DNA from: a virus
DNA: 64,000 nucleotides
Reading direction: 5' to 3' (one strand)
Virus record (IMG/VR): IMGVR_UViG_3300025659_000002
Span: 99,946-163,945 of that record
Positions 50,157 through 63,615 of this stretch are shown here, piece after piece. The notes beneath the pieces are model-generated. The model had not been told where the DNA came from. It did no database searches and saw only the letters and a list, made by a program, of their open reading frames with translations. A program made the translations under genes and the position numbers. The stretch's first letter is position 1. The number at the start of each line of letters is the position of its first letter.

Positions 50157-52219
50157 TGAGTATAATTACTAAATTAGGATTAAATGATTCATTAAGTGCT
50201 CTTGGCATTTCGGGAGATACTTGTAACTCATCAGCAATCGCAGATAAGCTACAAGAAGCTACTGAGCAATTAGGGCAAGATACTCAAGAAGCTATTAATT
50301 TAATTGCATCTAAGTTAGGTGGTAATTTCGTAATAACTATAGGAGCCCTCTTAGAGGATTTTGGAGGGGCTAGTTGAGGAGCTTTAAAAAATTCATTGTT
50401 TTCTAATTTACTACATGGGGATTTCTTAAGTTCTTGGGCGGGAGCAACATCTTTGCTTTTAACATTTGTACCAAGTACTGAGATTGTTTTATTATACTGG
50501 GCGGCACAGACTTTAGAAACCCAGCTACGAATACGTGATGAGTTTGCAAAAGCCTTATTAACTGAGTTAGATATTATTTTAGAATTTGTAAAAGCGTTAC
50601 AAGGATTAAATGCGGGAGCTACTACTCCGGACTTTTTTGCTAACATTGCTAAAAGTCTACGACATATACAAATTGCTGAAAGAATAGTGGGAATAGAAAG
50701 GGGCAAACAATTAAATAAAAATGCTGAACAAGTTAATATTAATATTGATAATATTAAGGTTGCCAGATTAGAACTTCAAAACGCTATCGACGATCTTACA
50801 AGTGAGCAATATAGTGCCATTTTACGAGAAGTTGAAGATCTTCATAATGAGTATGGATTAGAAAAACCCTTACTAACCAATCCAGACGCTGCTATAGCTA
50901 CTGGAGAGTGGTTAAACAATTGAATATCTTATTTTAATAGTCTTAGTTCTAGCGTAAAGGATAAATTTTTTGATGAAAATGGGAAACCCTCTGATGATTT
51001 TAAAGAATTTTCTGCCAAACTTTTAAGACTATTTCCAGAGGTATTAAGAACATTATCATTATATACAGTTGTTTCAAATTCAACAAACATATTAGTTGAA
51101 AAGTTTCCTATAGTGCTCAGTCTTAGTAGTTGATCTAGGAAGCGTCTTAGGAAGTTATTACACCCACTTCGTTCTAGTGAGTGAAAGGATTTTATAGCAT
51201 CTGATATTACGAGGACAGCTTCAAGTGTTTTTTCTGACCCAGCTACAAATAAAACTACCTGAAAACAACTGATGGTATTAGGGCAGGGAGCTGAAGCTGC
51301 TATTTTGGCTTTTCCTAGTTATTGAGATTTTATACAAGATAGCTCTAATCTTGGAAAAACACTACTTGACCCAGCTCTTAGACAACTAAGGGATGTTGAA
51401 TCTGACATGATTGCTACAAAAAAGGCTGCTAGTCTTCACTCTAGCACTCATGGGCAAGTAAAGTTTAAATGAGTGTCTCAAATTTCTTCTGTTGATGCCG
51501 GACTAGCTGTGCTTACGGGTGAGAATTCTTTTTTTGAACGTAAATGAGGTATTAATCCTTTTACAATTCAATATGATTTTGAACAAGCAGGTATTGCATT
51601 AGAGTCGTTAAAAACTTATATTAATAATAAGCACGAGAATACTGAACCTGGAGATGTTGCTTTTGAGATTGCTCAAAAATACTTAGGACCTCTATCTTTT
51701 GATGTTTTAGGGCTTATTCATAACTCTACCCAAACTATTGCAGGAGTTCAGGCCGCTAGGGTAGCTTTGAGCGAACAGCAAGTATTAGATAGACAGGAAG
51801 CCGAATTATGTAATATATTTACAAGGACTGTAGAAAGTATAGAAGGGTTTAGTGCTATACAGCAGTATTTAGAAACTGTAATTCAGAGTTTAGAAAGTGA
51901 TTTATTAAATAATGGAGTTATAGCAAAGCTAAGAGACGGAAATCTTTCAGATTTAGCTGAAATTCTAGACACTGGAGCTCTCATCACTGAAGGAGTTAAA
52001 TTAGCAAATTGTCTAATAAATAAAGATGGCGTAGTATCTACTAAGTTTTTAGAAAACTGAGCTGGATTTTTAGGTATTAGTATGTCTGACGAAGAGATAG
52101 CTAAATTTAAGGGAATAGAAAAATACAAAAATATGGTTTTTAAACAATTAATAGACACAAAAGATATGTTATACGCTGCCCTAAAAATACATACTGAAGA
52201 AGTTAACGAGGTTAGTTAA
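50156..52219 (+). CDS. Large baseplate-associated protein (TGA-recoded)
   Basis: 687 aa with nine in-frame TGAs, the most in the window (50375, 50921 and on). Mostly helical with hydrophobic Leu/Ala stretches (LLLTFVPSTEIVLLYWAAQT) that could be buried or membrane-facing. The ATG overlaps the sigma stop. No motif recognised; a structural role is inferred from neighbours. Confidence 0.55.
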
Positions 52220-52220
52220 G

Positions 52221-52661
52221 GTGAGTTTAAGAGATATAAAATTAGTAAATTTTTCAGAAACTAGCAGCTCTGTCTCATTTACCATTAGTTCTGTATTAAA
52301 TCCAGTAATCGGTAGAGACAACTTAATACAAAGAATTGTTAAGAAAATTTTAACAGCTAAAGGCTCTAATGTTTATGATTCAACTATCGGAAGTTCTTTT
52401 GCTAATTTATTCCAAGTTACGTCTACTACTAGAATAAAAGAAATTGAAAATATTTTTCCTATATATTTGGAAACAATGGTAGAACAATTAAGAGACGAAC
52501 AAGAATCTGAAATTTTAGAAGGAATCACAATACCTGACGGAGAATACTTAGAAAACATCATAATGGAGTCGGTCGCATATGACGACACTTTTGGCGGATG
52601 GTTAGTCTCCCTACGAGTATTTACATTAAATAATTCTTCATTTTCATTAAGCATACCTTAG
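52221..52661 (+). CDS. gp25-like baseplate wedge protein (putative)
   Basis: 146 aa from GTG 52221, one base after the previous stop. GRDNLIQRIVKKILTAKGSN followed by GSSFANL and FPIYLETMVEQLRDEQESEI resembles the small wedge (gp25/GPW-like) that precedes J-like proteins. Stop TAG. Order gp25-like then J-like is the usual one. Confidence 0.62.
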   Translation: MSLRDIKLVNFSETSSSVSFTISSVLNPVIGRDNLIQRIVKKILTAKGSNVYDSTIGSSFANLFQVTSTTRIKEIENIFPIYLETMVEQLRDEQESEILEGITIPDGEYLENIIMESVAYDDTFGGWLVSLRVFTLNNSSFSLSIP

Positions 52662-52674
52662 GATAAAAAAAATT

Positions 52675-55600
52675 ATGGCTATTGACATTAAAAATTATAT
52701 TATAGAAAAAGTAAGAATCTTAGATCCTACTATAGACACGCGACCTGGAAGTGTATTTAGAGATTTCTTTATAAATCCGCTAGTTCCTATTATAGAGCAA
52801 TATGAGGCGGAACATAATGCGGTTCTTAATACTTATAATGTAACTGATTTAAGTATTTTAGAAGAATCCCAATTAGACGCTACAGCCGCTAATTTTTTAT
52901 TAGAAAGAATTACTGGGAGTAAAGCTACTGGTTATGTAAAAATGTATTTTTCTGCACCTAGGTCTATAAATTTAGGCCAGGGGACCGTTTTGACTAGCGC
53001 TTCTGGTAGACAGTTTGAAGTTGTATCTGATTTTAGTGTTACTAAACTTCAAATGGAATTAAATACTGGAGACTACCCAAACTATGACAGTGGGCTTATT
53101 CCGGTTATTGCTAAAATAGCTGGTTCAGAATATCAAGAAGAGCCTAATACAACTTTTACTTTAGCATCTTCAGCTATCACTCCAATTAAAATTGTAAATA
53201 CAGCAGTCTTTATTGGCGGTACTGATAAAGAAACAAATACAGCTTTTTATGCACGTATTAAAAATGAAATAGCTAATTTATCTTTAGCTTCTTCGGCTGC
53301 TATTGAAACTCAAATTAAAAATTTAGTAACTACTGCAATAGCTGTAGAGGTTGTAGGCGCTGGGCATTTTAGAATGATTCGGGATTTAACTACTAGTATT
53401 GCTAATGTTACGAGTTTTTCTTCAGAAGACTATTTTTTAGTTCACTCAGGAATGCACTCAGGTTATGATAAACCTCATGTGGCTTACACTGGGGCATTTC
53501 AAGATATAAACGAAACCGAAGCTATTGACTTTCCTACTCCAGCATCCTGATCAAGAGAATTTTCTAATGATTTTTATACAGGAATTTATAAACTTACTGA
53601 CGCTCTTTATGCTGAAGGCTCTACTTATGTACTAGTCAACGAATTATTTGGTGATGCAGATCCTATAAATCAACAACCCTCTCTAAATATGTTAGCCGCT
53701 TCGGGTTTATGAGAATTTCATGATGGCATTAGTCCTAGCCAAGATCCTTATTACTTAGACGAATTTGGAATTGATATAGCCAACCAACGCCTACGCTTGG
53801 GTAAAACTTTAGATAATACGGATTTAACCAATAATAGCGACGTAGCCTTAGCTTTATCCGAATTACAATCTATTTATACACAATTCTCTAATGCTCTAAC
53901 TTTAACTGATTTTAACATCGCGGCAGAAAACTATACAACATTAGTAGACGCAATTAATTTTAATAGCGTATCCCCTATCTTTAGTAAAGAAATTGACCAG
54001 CATACCGGTATAGAAATAAGCTGTACCATGGAAACTACTGATGCAACTGAAAATGGGGAAATGGCTTATATTACTGTATTAAGAAATTCTAAAATATTTA
54101 AACCACAAGATGGTTATGGGTTAGCTTGGAGAAAACAACCTGAGTTTTTAATTAGATTACATACTAATTTAATTAATGCTTCCTATACTTACCCAGGAGG
54201 AACTACCCAATATACTACAGATGCTGCTCGTTTCGAAGAAGAATTCCAAACTAGCTTATTATCCACTTGAGCTGTTTCAGCTGGCGGTACTGGAATCCCT
54301 AATACTTATTGAAAATATAATGTATTCTTAGTTGATAATGATATATTACAGGAAGAAGTGTGGATTGGTAGTGACCAACTTTGAGACCAAACTAATGGTA
54401 TGAACCAATTCTTACAAGCTGCAAAAGTGTGGATAGAACCTAACATTAGGTATGGTTTTAAACTTAAAGTTTACGCTAAACTGGGATTTGAAGGTTGGGT
54501 CTGAGATGACGAGTCTGATGTATATAATGTAGACACCCATAAAGTTATTGATAGAGGTACTACTTACCCACCTTATATACCTACCTCAGGAGAATTACAA
54601 ACTACAGAAACTGGGATAGGTACGATAGTTAGTACTAGGGGACATTTTGGAATTTCTGTAGCCCAAACTATGAATTATGAATGGTATGTAGACACTTTAA
54701 TAGTAAAATCTTTTGAAGAAACTTTTCCAATGCATCTATTTAAATTTAAATTACCTTCTGCTGATTTTAATTCAGCTAATCAGTGTGAAATAAATTATTA
54801 TGGTGCAGGTTATGACGCTGTACAATACGGTATAGATAGTAATACTGGACATTCTAAAGTTGAGGCAAGAGTTTATAATGTGGTAGACGCAGTTTGAGAA
54901 ACTTTAGGTACCCATACCTATACCCCTGCCCAAGTAGAAGTTAGTAAAACTTTAGGCAAACTTACTAAAACTTTAAATCCTTTATCTAACTATTTAGATA
55001 GTGATGGATATACTAATATAGCAGCTGCTGCAGTAAATACTGGAACTAGTTTTCCAAACGACACCGAACACACCCTAAGAAGTTATTATGTTGAGGCTAA
55101 TAATATAGTAGCTGAGGCTTTTCATCGAGGAAATGCTATGGATATCTATGTTCACGATCCTTCAAATATTGTAGAAGGTTCTGTTGTAGCCACTATGTCG
55201 GAAAACTCCTTACATTTACAATCCTTAACTGGCACCCATAATTATATTCAAGAAATTATAGAAGTAAGAGAATTTATTTCACAAGTTGCCTTTGACACAA
55301 GCAGCTACTCTATAGTAAATAATAATACTGGTACAACTTACTCTAAGAATAGTAGTTACACTATTAATTTTAGTTTAGAAGGAATGGCAGGAACTATTCT
55401 TGAAGTAGTTTATAGATATTGGGCAAAAGGGGATACGGTAGATGCTTATTTTACAAGCGCTGATAGAGTTTACCCCGTAGCAGATCAATCTATTAAAGTA
55501 ATGCCGCCAACCATAATTGATATTACTAAATTAGAGTATTCAGGTGGATTAGCTGAAACAGAAATGAAATTAAAAATAAGAGATTATTTTAATGAACTTA

Positions 55601-55815
55601 CTTCTACCACTTTTGATAAGTCAGACCTAGTAAATGTATTATATACTAATGGGGCAACATTTGTTAATTTAAATATGACAATAGATGCTCAGGAGTATGA
55701 TCCTTTAATGGCTAAAGTTACTACGAGAGTTGAACAAACCTTTACAATTTCTTCTTTAAATGTCGGTAGATTTTATACGAATTTAACCTATCTATCTGGA
55801 GTTTCTCAAATATAA
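52675..55815 (+). CDS. Baseplate wedge protein, J-like (TGA-recoded)
   Basis: 1046 aa with seven TGAs. The N-terminal 250 residues follow the Baseplate_J pattern: RPGSVFRDFFINPLVPIIEQ, LDATAANFLLERITGSKATG, VFIGGTDKETNTAFYARIKN and AVEVVGAGHFRMIRD. The later two thirds are beta-rich and not matched by eye. It forms the ring that holds fibres to the tail. Ends TAATG onto the next gene. Confidence 0.82.
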
Positions 55816-57479
55816 TGTTCAATCCAGAATCTAATATAGAAGCTTCTCAAATATGAAATAACTTAGGAACTTTTTATAATTTGGTAGACGCATCTTCCAA
55901 AACTATAATAGAAAATTATTGGGAAGCACTTGTTAATGGGATGGAAGGTGTATTTTATAATTTATATCAAACTGAGTTAACAAAATATTTAGAGTATACT
56001 TTAGGATACCTGGAGGAGTCTTATCAAACTTACCAAATAACTTTAGACGGTTTGGGCGCAAATACAGAGTATGGTTACTTATCCGCTCCTACAGGAATTT
56101 CTGCTTCCCCTCAAGCTCCCGTAATAAGTGGGAATACTTATGCTTATGTAGTGAGCTCTTTAAATGGTGTAGGAGAAACTTTAGGGGCATCTCCGGCTTT
56201 AGCTATTAGTGGTGGGAGCAATTTGGTAACTAATCCAAATACTGTTAGTTGAAGCGCTGTTACTGGAGCTGATTTCTATAATGTTTATGGTAGGGTTATT
56301 GGAAGCACTTTTGGATTACTTGCTACTGTGTCAGGACTAAGCTACTCTGATGTTGGAACTACTCCTGGATCTAAAATAAGTAGGAGTTCAAATACTGCAA
56401 AAAATACATATTGGTATGCATTACCGGAGAACAAAATTTTCTTAACTATTCCCACTATTAGTGGTATAGGTTCTGGCCAAACTCTTGTAGAGGGGAGCGA
56501 TTATGAAATTGATAAATTACATAAAATTAAGTTTTTAAAACCGTTCCATACACAAACATTTAATATTGAGCAACAAACAAATCTATCTTGACTTCTTAAT
56601 TCTGGTAAAAATAAACCCTTGACTTTAGTTAGAGGGTTACGCTATGCTTTTGTAGTTGACGATACTACTTCAACTTTTACCATTTCCGGAGCTTCTGGAG
56701 AATTAGTGACTGGTACAACTGATGGTACAATTGAATTTACACCAGTAACTGCTACTCCTGATACTATTTATTATACTGGAGGAAATTCTATTTCGATAGT
56801 GAATTCTCTAACTAATGAATTAGTTATGGATGATAATAAAACGCCAACTGTTTGAGGAGATGAATTCTTTTCTGTCAGCGGCTTACTTTTATTACCATCT
56901 TTAACTTCAATTTATTTTCCAGCTTTTGGCCTATCTACTGATCCAGAATCTCTAATTGTTTCTGGATACTACCAACCTTTTACAAGCGGATACTACAGTG
57001 GCGGCTTAACTTACTTTGAACAACGAAGAGACTATGCAGTTCATTTAAAAAATTGGGCATTTGCTTACGCTGCATACTTAAAAAAACAACCTACAGTAAC
57101 TAACTTAACACAGGCTTTTGAACTTCTATCAGGCCTACCATTTACCTATGAAGCTTGTATAGTAACTAATGTTACGAATAGTGGGGGTTATAACTATGTT
57201 GTTACTGATGAAAGGACTTACGAAATTACTGAAAACTTAGTATTAAAGGTAGGCATTGGAGATTCATTATCTAAATTTGATATTTTATGTTCGGGTATCG
57301 CTTTACATGATTATATACAAAGCCCTACCGTTGTTTCTGGAATTTTAACAAAAGAAGGTCAAATAACTGAATTTGATGTTAGAACAACAAGTACAAATGG
57401 AATTGGATCTATCTTTAATTTTAAAAATGTTTATTCTACAGGAGTTCTTCCTGAAAATGTAACTGGAGTAGTTGGGTAA
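55815..57479 (+). CDS. Baseplate/fibre-connector with FN3-like domain (TGA-recoded)
   Basis: 554 aa with four TGAs. LSAPTGISASPQAPVISGNT through YVVSSLNGVGE and TVSWSAVTGADFYNVYGRV looks like a fibronectin type III domain (W is TGA in the key SW-SAV motif). Long beta-rich C-terminus. FN3 domains are common in exposed phage tail proteins that bind surfaces or glycans. Function inferred. Confidence 0.6.
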
Positions 57480-58366
57480 TGAGTAGAATATTATTAGTTC
57501 GTGGAGTAGAATATGTATTTAATCTATCAGATAGAGAGCACGATTTTATATTAAGTACAGACTCTACAGGTGGAACTTTAACTGGAATAATTACTAACGG
57601 AGTTACGATAGAATGAGAATTTTATGACGGTTCTGTATGAAGTGGCGACGTACATTATTATTTAGATAAACCTTATGCGGGAGCTACTCACGCTATTGAT
57701 CCAGATTCAGAGAGGGTATATAAATCTAAAATTAGTTATACTCCTAATGCTGCCACTCCAGATACCATATATTGTCAATGTAGTGAGCATGTAAATGAGG
57801 GAGTTACTATTTACGTATCTACAGTTGAGGGTACTACTTTAAATGAATATGAATGATACTATCTATTAGGAATAAATCAATCTAATAGGCTGAGCTATGT
57901 TAATAGCGATCCTACCTTAATAGACTCATTTTTATCAGAAAGATTGCCAGCAGGAGTAAGAGTGAAAAGATATAATAAAGCGGCTGCGGTAACTGCTTTA
58001 GGCGACACTACCTCATGGCATCATCCTATTTCTGCTGAAATTGTTTCACTTTCAGGCTTGATTTCTGACATAGAAAATGATATATTAACATATACGTGGG
58101 CACAAACTGCTCCTTTAGCAACTATCCTAACGTTATCTGGGCTAAGTAGTCCAATAACAAGTGGAAACTCTATAAATATGACAGCGGCTTTATCAATTCC
58201 GCCAGTTAGTACTTTATACGATTTTAGAATAACAGTTGATGATACTTATAACGCAAGTAGAAACACTATACAAGTAAAGGTTTCAGGCTTACAACATTTT
58301 GATAACTGAACATACACATCTTTTGCAATGGGCGATTGCCGATTACCCTTTAGCGAACTACCTTAA
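57479..58366 (+). CDS. Tail protein with PKD-like domain (TGA-recoded)
   Basis: 295 aa with four TGAs. The C-terminal region has ENDILTYTWAQTAPLATILT and LYDFRITVDDTYNASRNTIQ, the pattern of a PKD/cadherin-like beta-sandwich. The N-terminus is beta-rich. Likely exposed tail decoration or adaptor. Overlaps the previous stop (TAATG). Confidence 0.58.
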
Positions 58367-58378
58367 TGGAGAAATAAC

Positions 58379-59941
58379 ATGGCTATAACACTTTCAGGCT
58401 TAAATACAAGCATGACCCCAAACACGGTTCTTTCGCTGTTAAGTACCAATTTCGGCACTGTAGAAACTGCAGTAAACGCTAATACCCTTAAATTAACTGG
58501 AGTTGTTGGCACAGCAATAGGAGCTGCTAACGAGCAGGAATTAACTAATAAAACTATAACCTCTGACAATCGAGACGGTTCCAAAGGTAATATTTTTGAT
58601 ATTAGTAGAAAGGATATTGGAGATAATTTATTTAAATTAACTGCCTATACCCGAGCGGGTGTAGCTGATGGTATCATTAATAATGTTGATGTTAATGAAA
58701 CAGAAATGTATAATTTAATGATAAGTGGTGGCAACGGAGTTAAAGCTCAGGTAGCCTCAAACGTTCTTAAATTAACCATGCATCCGACAGCAGTGCTTAC
58801 TGATACAGTATCTATGGTAGTTGGTAATGCCACATTAACTTCAGGATTTGAATATGATTATGCAGGTACTGGGTTATTTAGAGATAAACTAGGGATAGGC
58901 TATCATACTTCGGCTTTATCAGCAAATTTACATATTAAACCTACAGCGGCTGAAAATAATATTACAACAAAAATGGAGGTATCTACTAGTTATTCTATAA
59001 CAGAAACTAAATTGGTAGGAGCTTCTAGTTCTATATTAACCTGAAACGGTACAACCCTAACTCGTTCTGTAGCAGGTACTTCTATAATGTCTTTAACGGC
59101 AGCTGCTATGGATATAGCTGGGAACATAACTTGTTCTGGTAACTTAGGCGGTACTTTTATAGGTACTTTATCTGCTTCTGCTACGCTAGCTTCTAACCTT
59201 ATTGATACTGCTCAAATTCAAGATTTAAAAGTAACGGAAGCAAAACTTGCTGCCGGCTCAGTTACTAATTCTAAGCTAGGGACTTATTCTGTAACAGGAG
59301 CTAAGCTAAACCCTAGTATTGTTGGAAATTCCATGCAATACTCTTCAAGCGTAATAAATGTTAAAGTTGCCAATTCTACATTAATAACTACAACTAGCGG
59401 GCTACAAGTAAATACGCTTACGACTGCTGAGTTGCCAATTACGGCTACGTCAGGCATTGCCACTGCGGATTATATCTGAACAGGGGATCAAATATCGGCG
59501 GCTGCTCAAACAGGTTGACATGGGGATACTACCAGAATAATTTTAGCGCCTGGAGACTTCATCAATAGTAGAGATCCAAATGATGATACTTATATTATCA
59601 CAACCTCAAATAATGATTATTGGCTTATGGGTGATACTTACATTAAAGCAGTAATACCTATACCGGTAGGTTATAGAGCCACCGGGGCCTGTGCTTGAGG
59701 AAGTAGCGCTGATCTCACTTGAGCAGTATTTCAATCTAGCGTTAAGACTTATGCTGCTACTACTTTATTAGCCTATACACCCGCCATACTAACTGGAGCG
59801 GCTGAAAACATTATTGACTTAACAAACCCTTCCGATGAAAAATTAGGGGCAGGGTTTGATTATGTAACTATGATAGTTAGAAATGCTATGGGTGGAAGTA
59901 AAAATTTTTATGGCGCAACAGTTAAAATAGAAAAGGTATAA
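58379..59941 (+). CDS. Tail fibre protein (TGA-recoded)
   Basis: 520 aa with five TGAs. TAIGAANEQELTNKTITSDN and AQIQDLKVTEAKLAAGSVTN are typical repeat-rich trimeric fibre shafts; the C-terminal part (YDYVTMIVRNAMGGSKNF) may be the tip. GTLSAS-type Ser/Thr repeats are frequent. Probably host-binding. An AAGGAG site precedes the next gene. Confidence 0.7.
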
Positions 59942-59952
59942 AGGAGTAAATA

Positions 59953-62802
59953 ATGATTAAAATGAAAGTTCCATCGGGGACTAGACAATCGCTAGAAACT
60001 GTATTTGATAATGTACAATCTTACATGTTTGATAACTTATCAAATAGAGTAAATTTACTATTTGGAGATAGTTATGGGCAAGCTTTAGATTTAGATCAAG
60101 GATCTTTATCTACTAATAGTACTGGATTTGCTGTATCTGTAAACGCCTCTACTAATTTTAGAACAAAAATACAAATTTTACCAGGAACTATTTATTTTAG
60201 TAATGGAGAATATTATAAAACTACAGATATTTTATCTGCAAGTTTAAGTAGCTCTGTAGGTTCTTTAACAGCGGATACTTATTATTTAGTTGAACTTGTT
60301 TATAATGAGTTAGGTAGCGAGCCTATAGCTGCGCAATCCTCTTTTGTATATGACACCACTTCTAGCGCTCCATACTCTCAAAAAAATACTAAATTTTCGG
60401 ATAACGTTACAATTACGTTTACTGAACTTACTTACGGCTCTACGTCTATTACAGCTTCCGCGGGTAGACTACCTTTAGCAATAGTTAAGATTATTTTGGG
60501 AAATGACGGAAATCTATGATTACAGAGCGGTGCAAGCTGATCATATACTGACGGAACAACGACTTATACACCAACGGCTACTGGAGAAGTGGACCTAAGA
60601 GCCTCTTATTTATTACGCCTTAATTCTAATTTATACGATGAAACAAAATTAGTGCTAAAGGATAGAGATAATACTGGTGCTAGAAAAATGACAGGTTCCC
60701 TAGAAGTAGCCGGTAATGTTTTAACTTCTGGATTATCAGTTTTTGGTACTGGTTATTTCTCTGGAAACGTAACCATTAGTGGTTTAGCTTCCTCTCGATC
60801 ATTTAGACTTGGAGCTATACATACTACTGCGTCATTAAGTTCTATATTTGATTTTGTAGTAACCGACCATAGCAGTTCTATTGGAAAATTAAGTATTTCC
60901 CCCGCAACCTATAATAGAGATATTTCTTTTAAAGACAAAGATGGTAACCCTGTTTTAGTAATACATAATGCCACTAAAAATATTTCAATAGGTTCTGATA
61001 CAGATACTCATACCTTACATATTACCGGCGATATGTTACTTACTGGAGCCTTTACTCCTGGGTCAATTGCTTCGGCCGGTAACATTGCGTCCTCTGGAAT
61101 AATTTCAGCAGCTTCAATGCAGGTAGGAGGAGTAGACGTAAAAACAGATGCGGGAACTCCTAATAATATCAATAACTTTAGAATATATGATGTTACCCTT
61201 ACTAATGATCCTAATGAAAAAATGGCTTACTTATGGTTAAAATGAAATTGGGACGCTATTTTGCCTGAAGCAATTGCATATGATACTGGGCTTGTTACCT
61301 TGCCAACTGCTTTAGAAAATACAAATGGAGAAGGCTTTGATACTCAAGGTGACTTCAGAACTAGTACCTTAGTAAATAAAAAATATTTACAATTTTGGAA
61401 TGGCGATAAATTCTTAATCACTAATTATGATTCAACAAATAAACAATTTACTATAAATACTACGGGATTAAAAGGTAATGCTTATGGAACTTATACTAGT
61501 GCCAATCCAGTAACTTTAGATTCTACAGCTCACTCTTTTAATGCTACACACTTATGCGACATTGTAGATGGTCCTACGACTACTGGATATCGTATAAAAA
61601 TTAATGAAACTGGAAGTGCGGAAAAAGCTTCTAGATCTATAATTTATGATTTAGATCGCTATCAAGTTAGATACCCAAGTTATAGTGCTAAATTAGAATT
61701 AGAAAACACTTATGCTATTTTAGCTCAAGCAGTTAATATAAATAATGATGGTATATTACAGACAATGTATGGAAGCTCTTATGACCCAGATCACGTATCC
61801 GGTGGACAAACTCCCATTACTTATAATATACCTTATAGACATACCCTGCCTAATATTAGTACAGAGGGTGCAGTAAGCTTAACTTCAACTAATTTTGGTT
61901 TTAATATCAACCTTACGGGTTGGCAAGTTGCTGGAGACGCGTCTAATACCGCACAAGAATTTGAAGTAGCTTATACTAATTTAGCTACTGTAGATTTTAA
62001 TGATACTTTAGAAACTACTCATATAATTACAAAAGATAGGTTTATACCTGTAACAGCTAACTCTCCTAATACCTGATCAGTAGCGGCTAGACCTTTACAA
62101 AATAAACAAGTAGTTGGAGCAATAGCTGTAAATTCAGTTGTTGCCGGTGGCGGAGGTGTTCCTCCTACAGACCTTTTATTAGCAACTATTCCATTTAATG
62201 TAATGACAGCTTCTGGAATATTAACAAGTACTCCTGATGTAAACTCATTTGCAACCTTTACAGAAACTGGTGGAGAATTTTTTGGAAGTGACGCTTTAAA
62301 TGGTATGGCTATTGACGTAACTATTTCAGGAGGGAGTACTCTTTCTGGTAGAATTATTGATAATACTTTATATAATGATAGTGGTATGGCTCAGAAATTA
62401 GCTTTATCTGATACTACTGGAGTATTAAGTGGGGATGCTTGGAATACAGGTACTTCGTTAACTGGAAGGCTTATAGAGGAAATTGATAATTTACCTATTG
62501 ATTATATTATAACTAACATAGCTATAAGCGTTAAATCAATTACTGGAATATCTGCCGGATCCCCAGGAGTTATTAGAGCTTACCAATACGGTAACTCTTC
62601 TAATTATGTAGCCTTAGAGATTAATGGCGTAGGGGCAGTAGTAGATACTTCTGCTAATTTAGAAATTACTTCATCAGTGACTAGTCCGCGAAAAATTGTA
62701 ATAGATGCCTGAGACCCTACAGCGGTAAATAATGCTTGTAGCATGTCGGGAACAATTCTTATTTGGGCTAGACCTATAGTAGCAGCATCTGGAGCTTCCT
62801 AA
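59953..62802 (+). CDS. Large baseplate-attached tail fibre (TGA-recoded)
   Basis: 949 aa with five TGAs. The first 180 residues (PSGTRQSLETVFDNVQSYMF, then IQILPGTIYFSNGEYYKTTD) resemble fibre attachment domains. Then an SGNVTISGLASSRSFRLG, VHITGDMLLTGAF-type shaft and a long receptor-side domain follow. Largest fibre in the window. TGG and TGA both code Trp, for example in LWLK-W-NWDAIL. Confidence 0.7.
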
Positions 62803-62808
62803 TAACTA

Positions 62809-63606
62809 GTGGCAACTTATAGTGAAATATTAAAACGTGATAATGTAATTATGGACGGAGTGTTAGTAGCACTCTATAATTCTGATGGTAGTATTAGAAT
62901 TGACGTAGATACCACAGACGAGTTTGGTAGATTTTCATTTACCAGCCTTGCAACCGGATATTACCAACTACAATTTTTTGGTAAAAATTATGATAGTGAT
63001 GATATTAAATATATATCTATTATAGAGGATTTACCTACAGGTGAAAACTTCGATCCTAAAATTCGTCAAGAACGTTTAGTTGCTATGTTTAATAGTATCT
63101 CTTGAACTAGTAGAGCTATTATTGAGGCTTGTGTAAATGAAAATTTAGCTAAATCTGGAAATACTATGAGTCTAAGAGACGACATTATACAACCTCCAGC
63201 CTCGCCAAGCCCTTTAACTGCTTACGTTTATCAAACTAATTCAATAGATTTAGAGTTACCGGATAAATCAGATAAAGCTACTTTAATTGCTGATTATACT
63301 TTACAAGGAAGTTCTAATTTAAAAATAGAAACTACTTTGTCAGGGATTGTTGACGCACACTGATTTACATGATTAGACACTACTAATACAACTCCTATAG
63401 GTTCTGGGGAATATTGGCCAGCCGGTTTTTATGATCTTCGAGACGTAGAGGTTACTACTAGTGGAATTACTACTAGTGGCATAACTATTTCAGGCATAAC
63501 TTTAGGAAACAGCGGTGCTGTTAAAATAACATTAACTACAGACTCATCATCAGTTGGTGGGTATTTAACCAGTTTAGGATTTTTTACGAATTCTGTAACT
63601 GTATAA
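62809..63606 (+). CDS. Fibre-associated protein with carboxypeptidase-regulatory-like domain (TGA-recoded)
   Basis: 265 aa from GTG 62809 with three TGAs. MDGVLVALYNSDGSIRIDVD followed by DEFGRFSFTSLATGYYQLQF is a CarboxypepD_reg-like beta-sandwich. The C-terminus has a triple repeat SGITTSGITISGIT like the end of the 121-1056 protein. Probably exposed on the tail. Confidence 0.6.
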
Positions 63607-63615
63607 TTAAAAAAA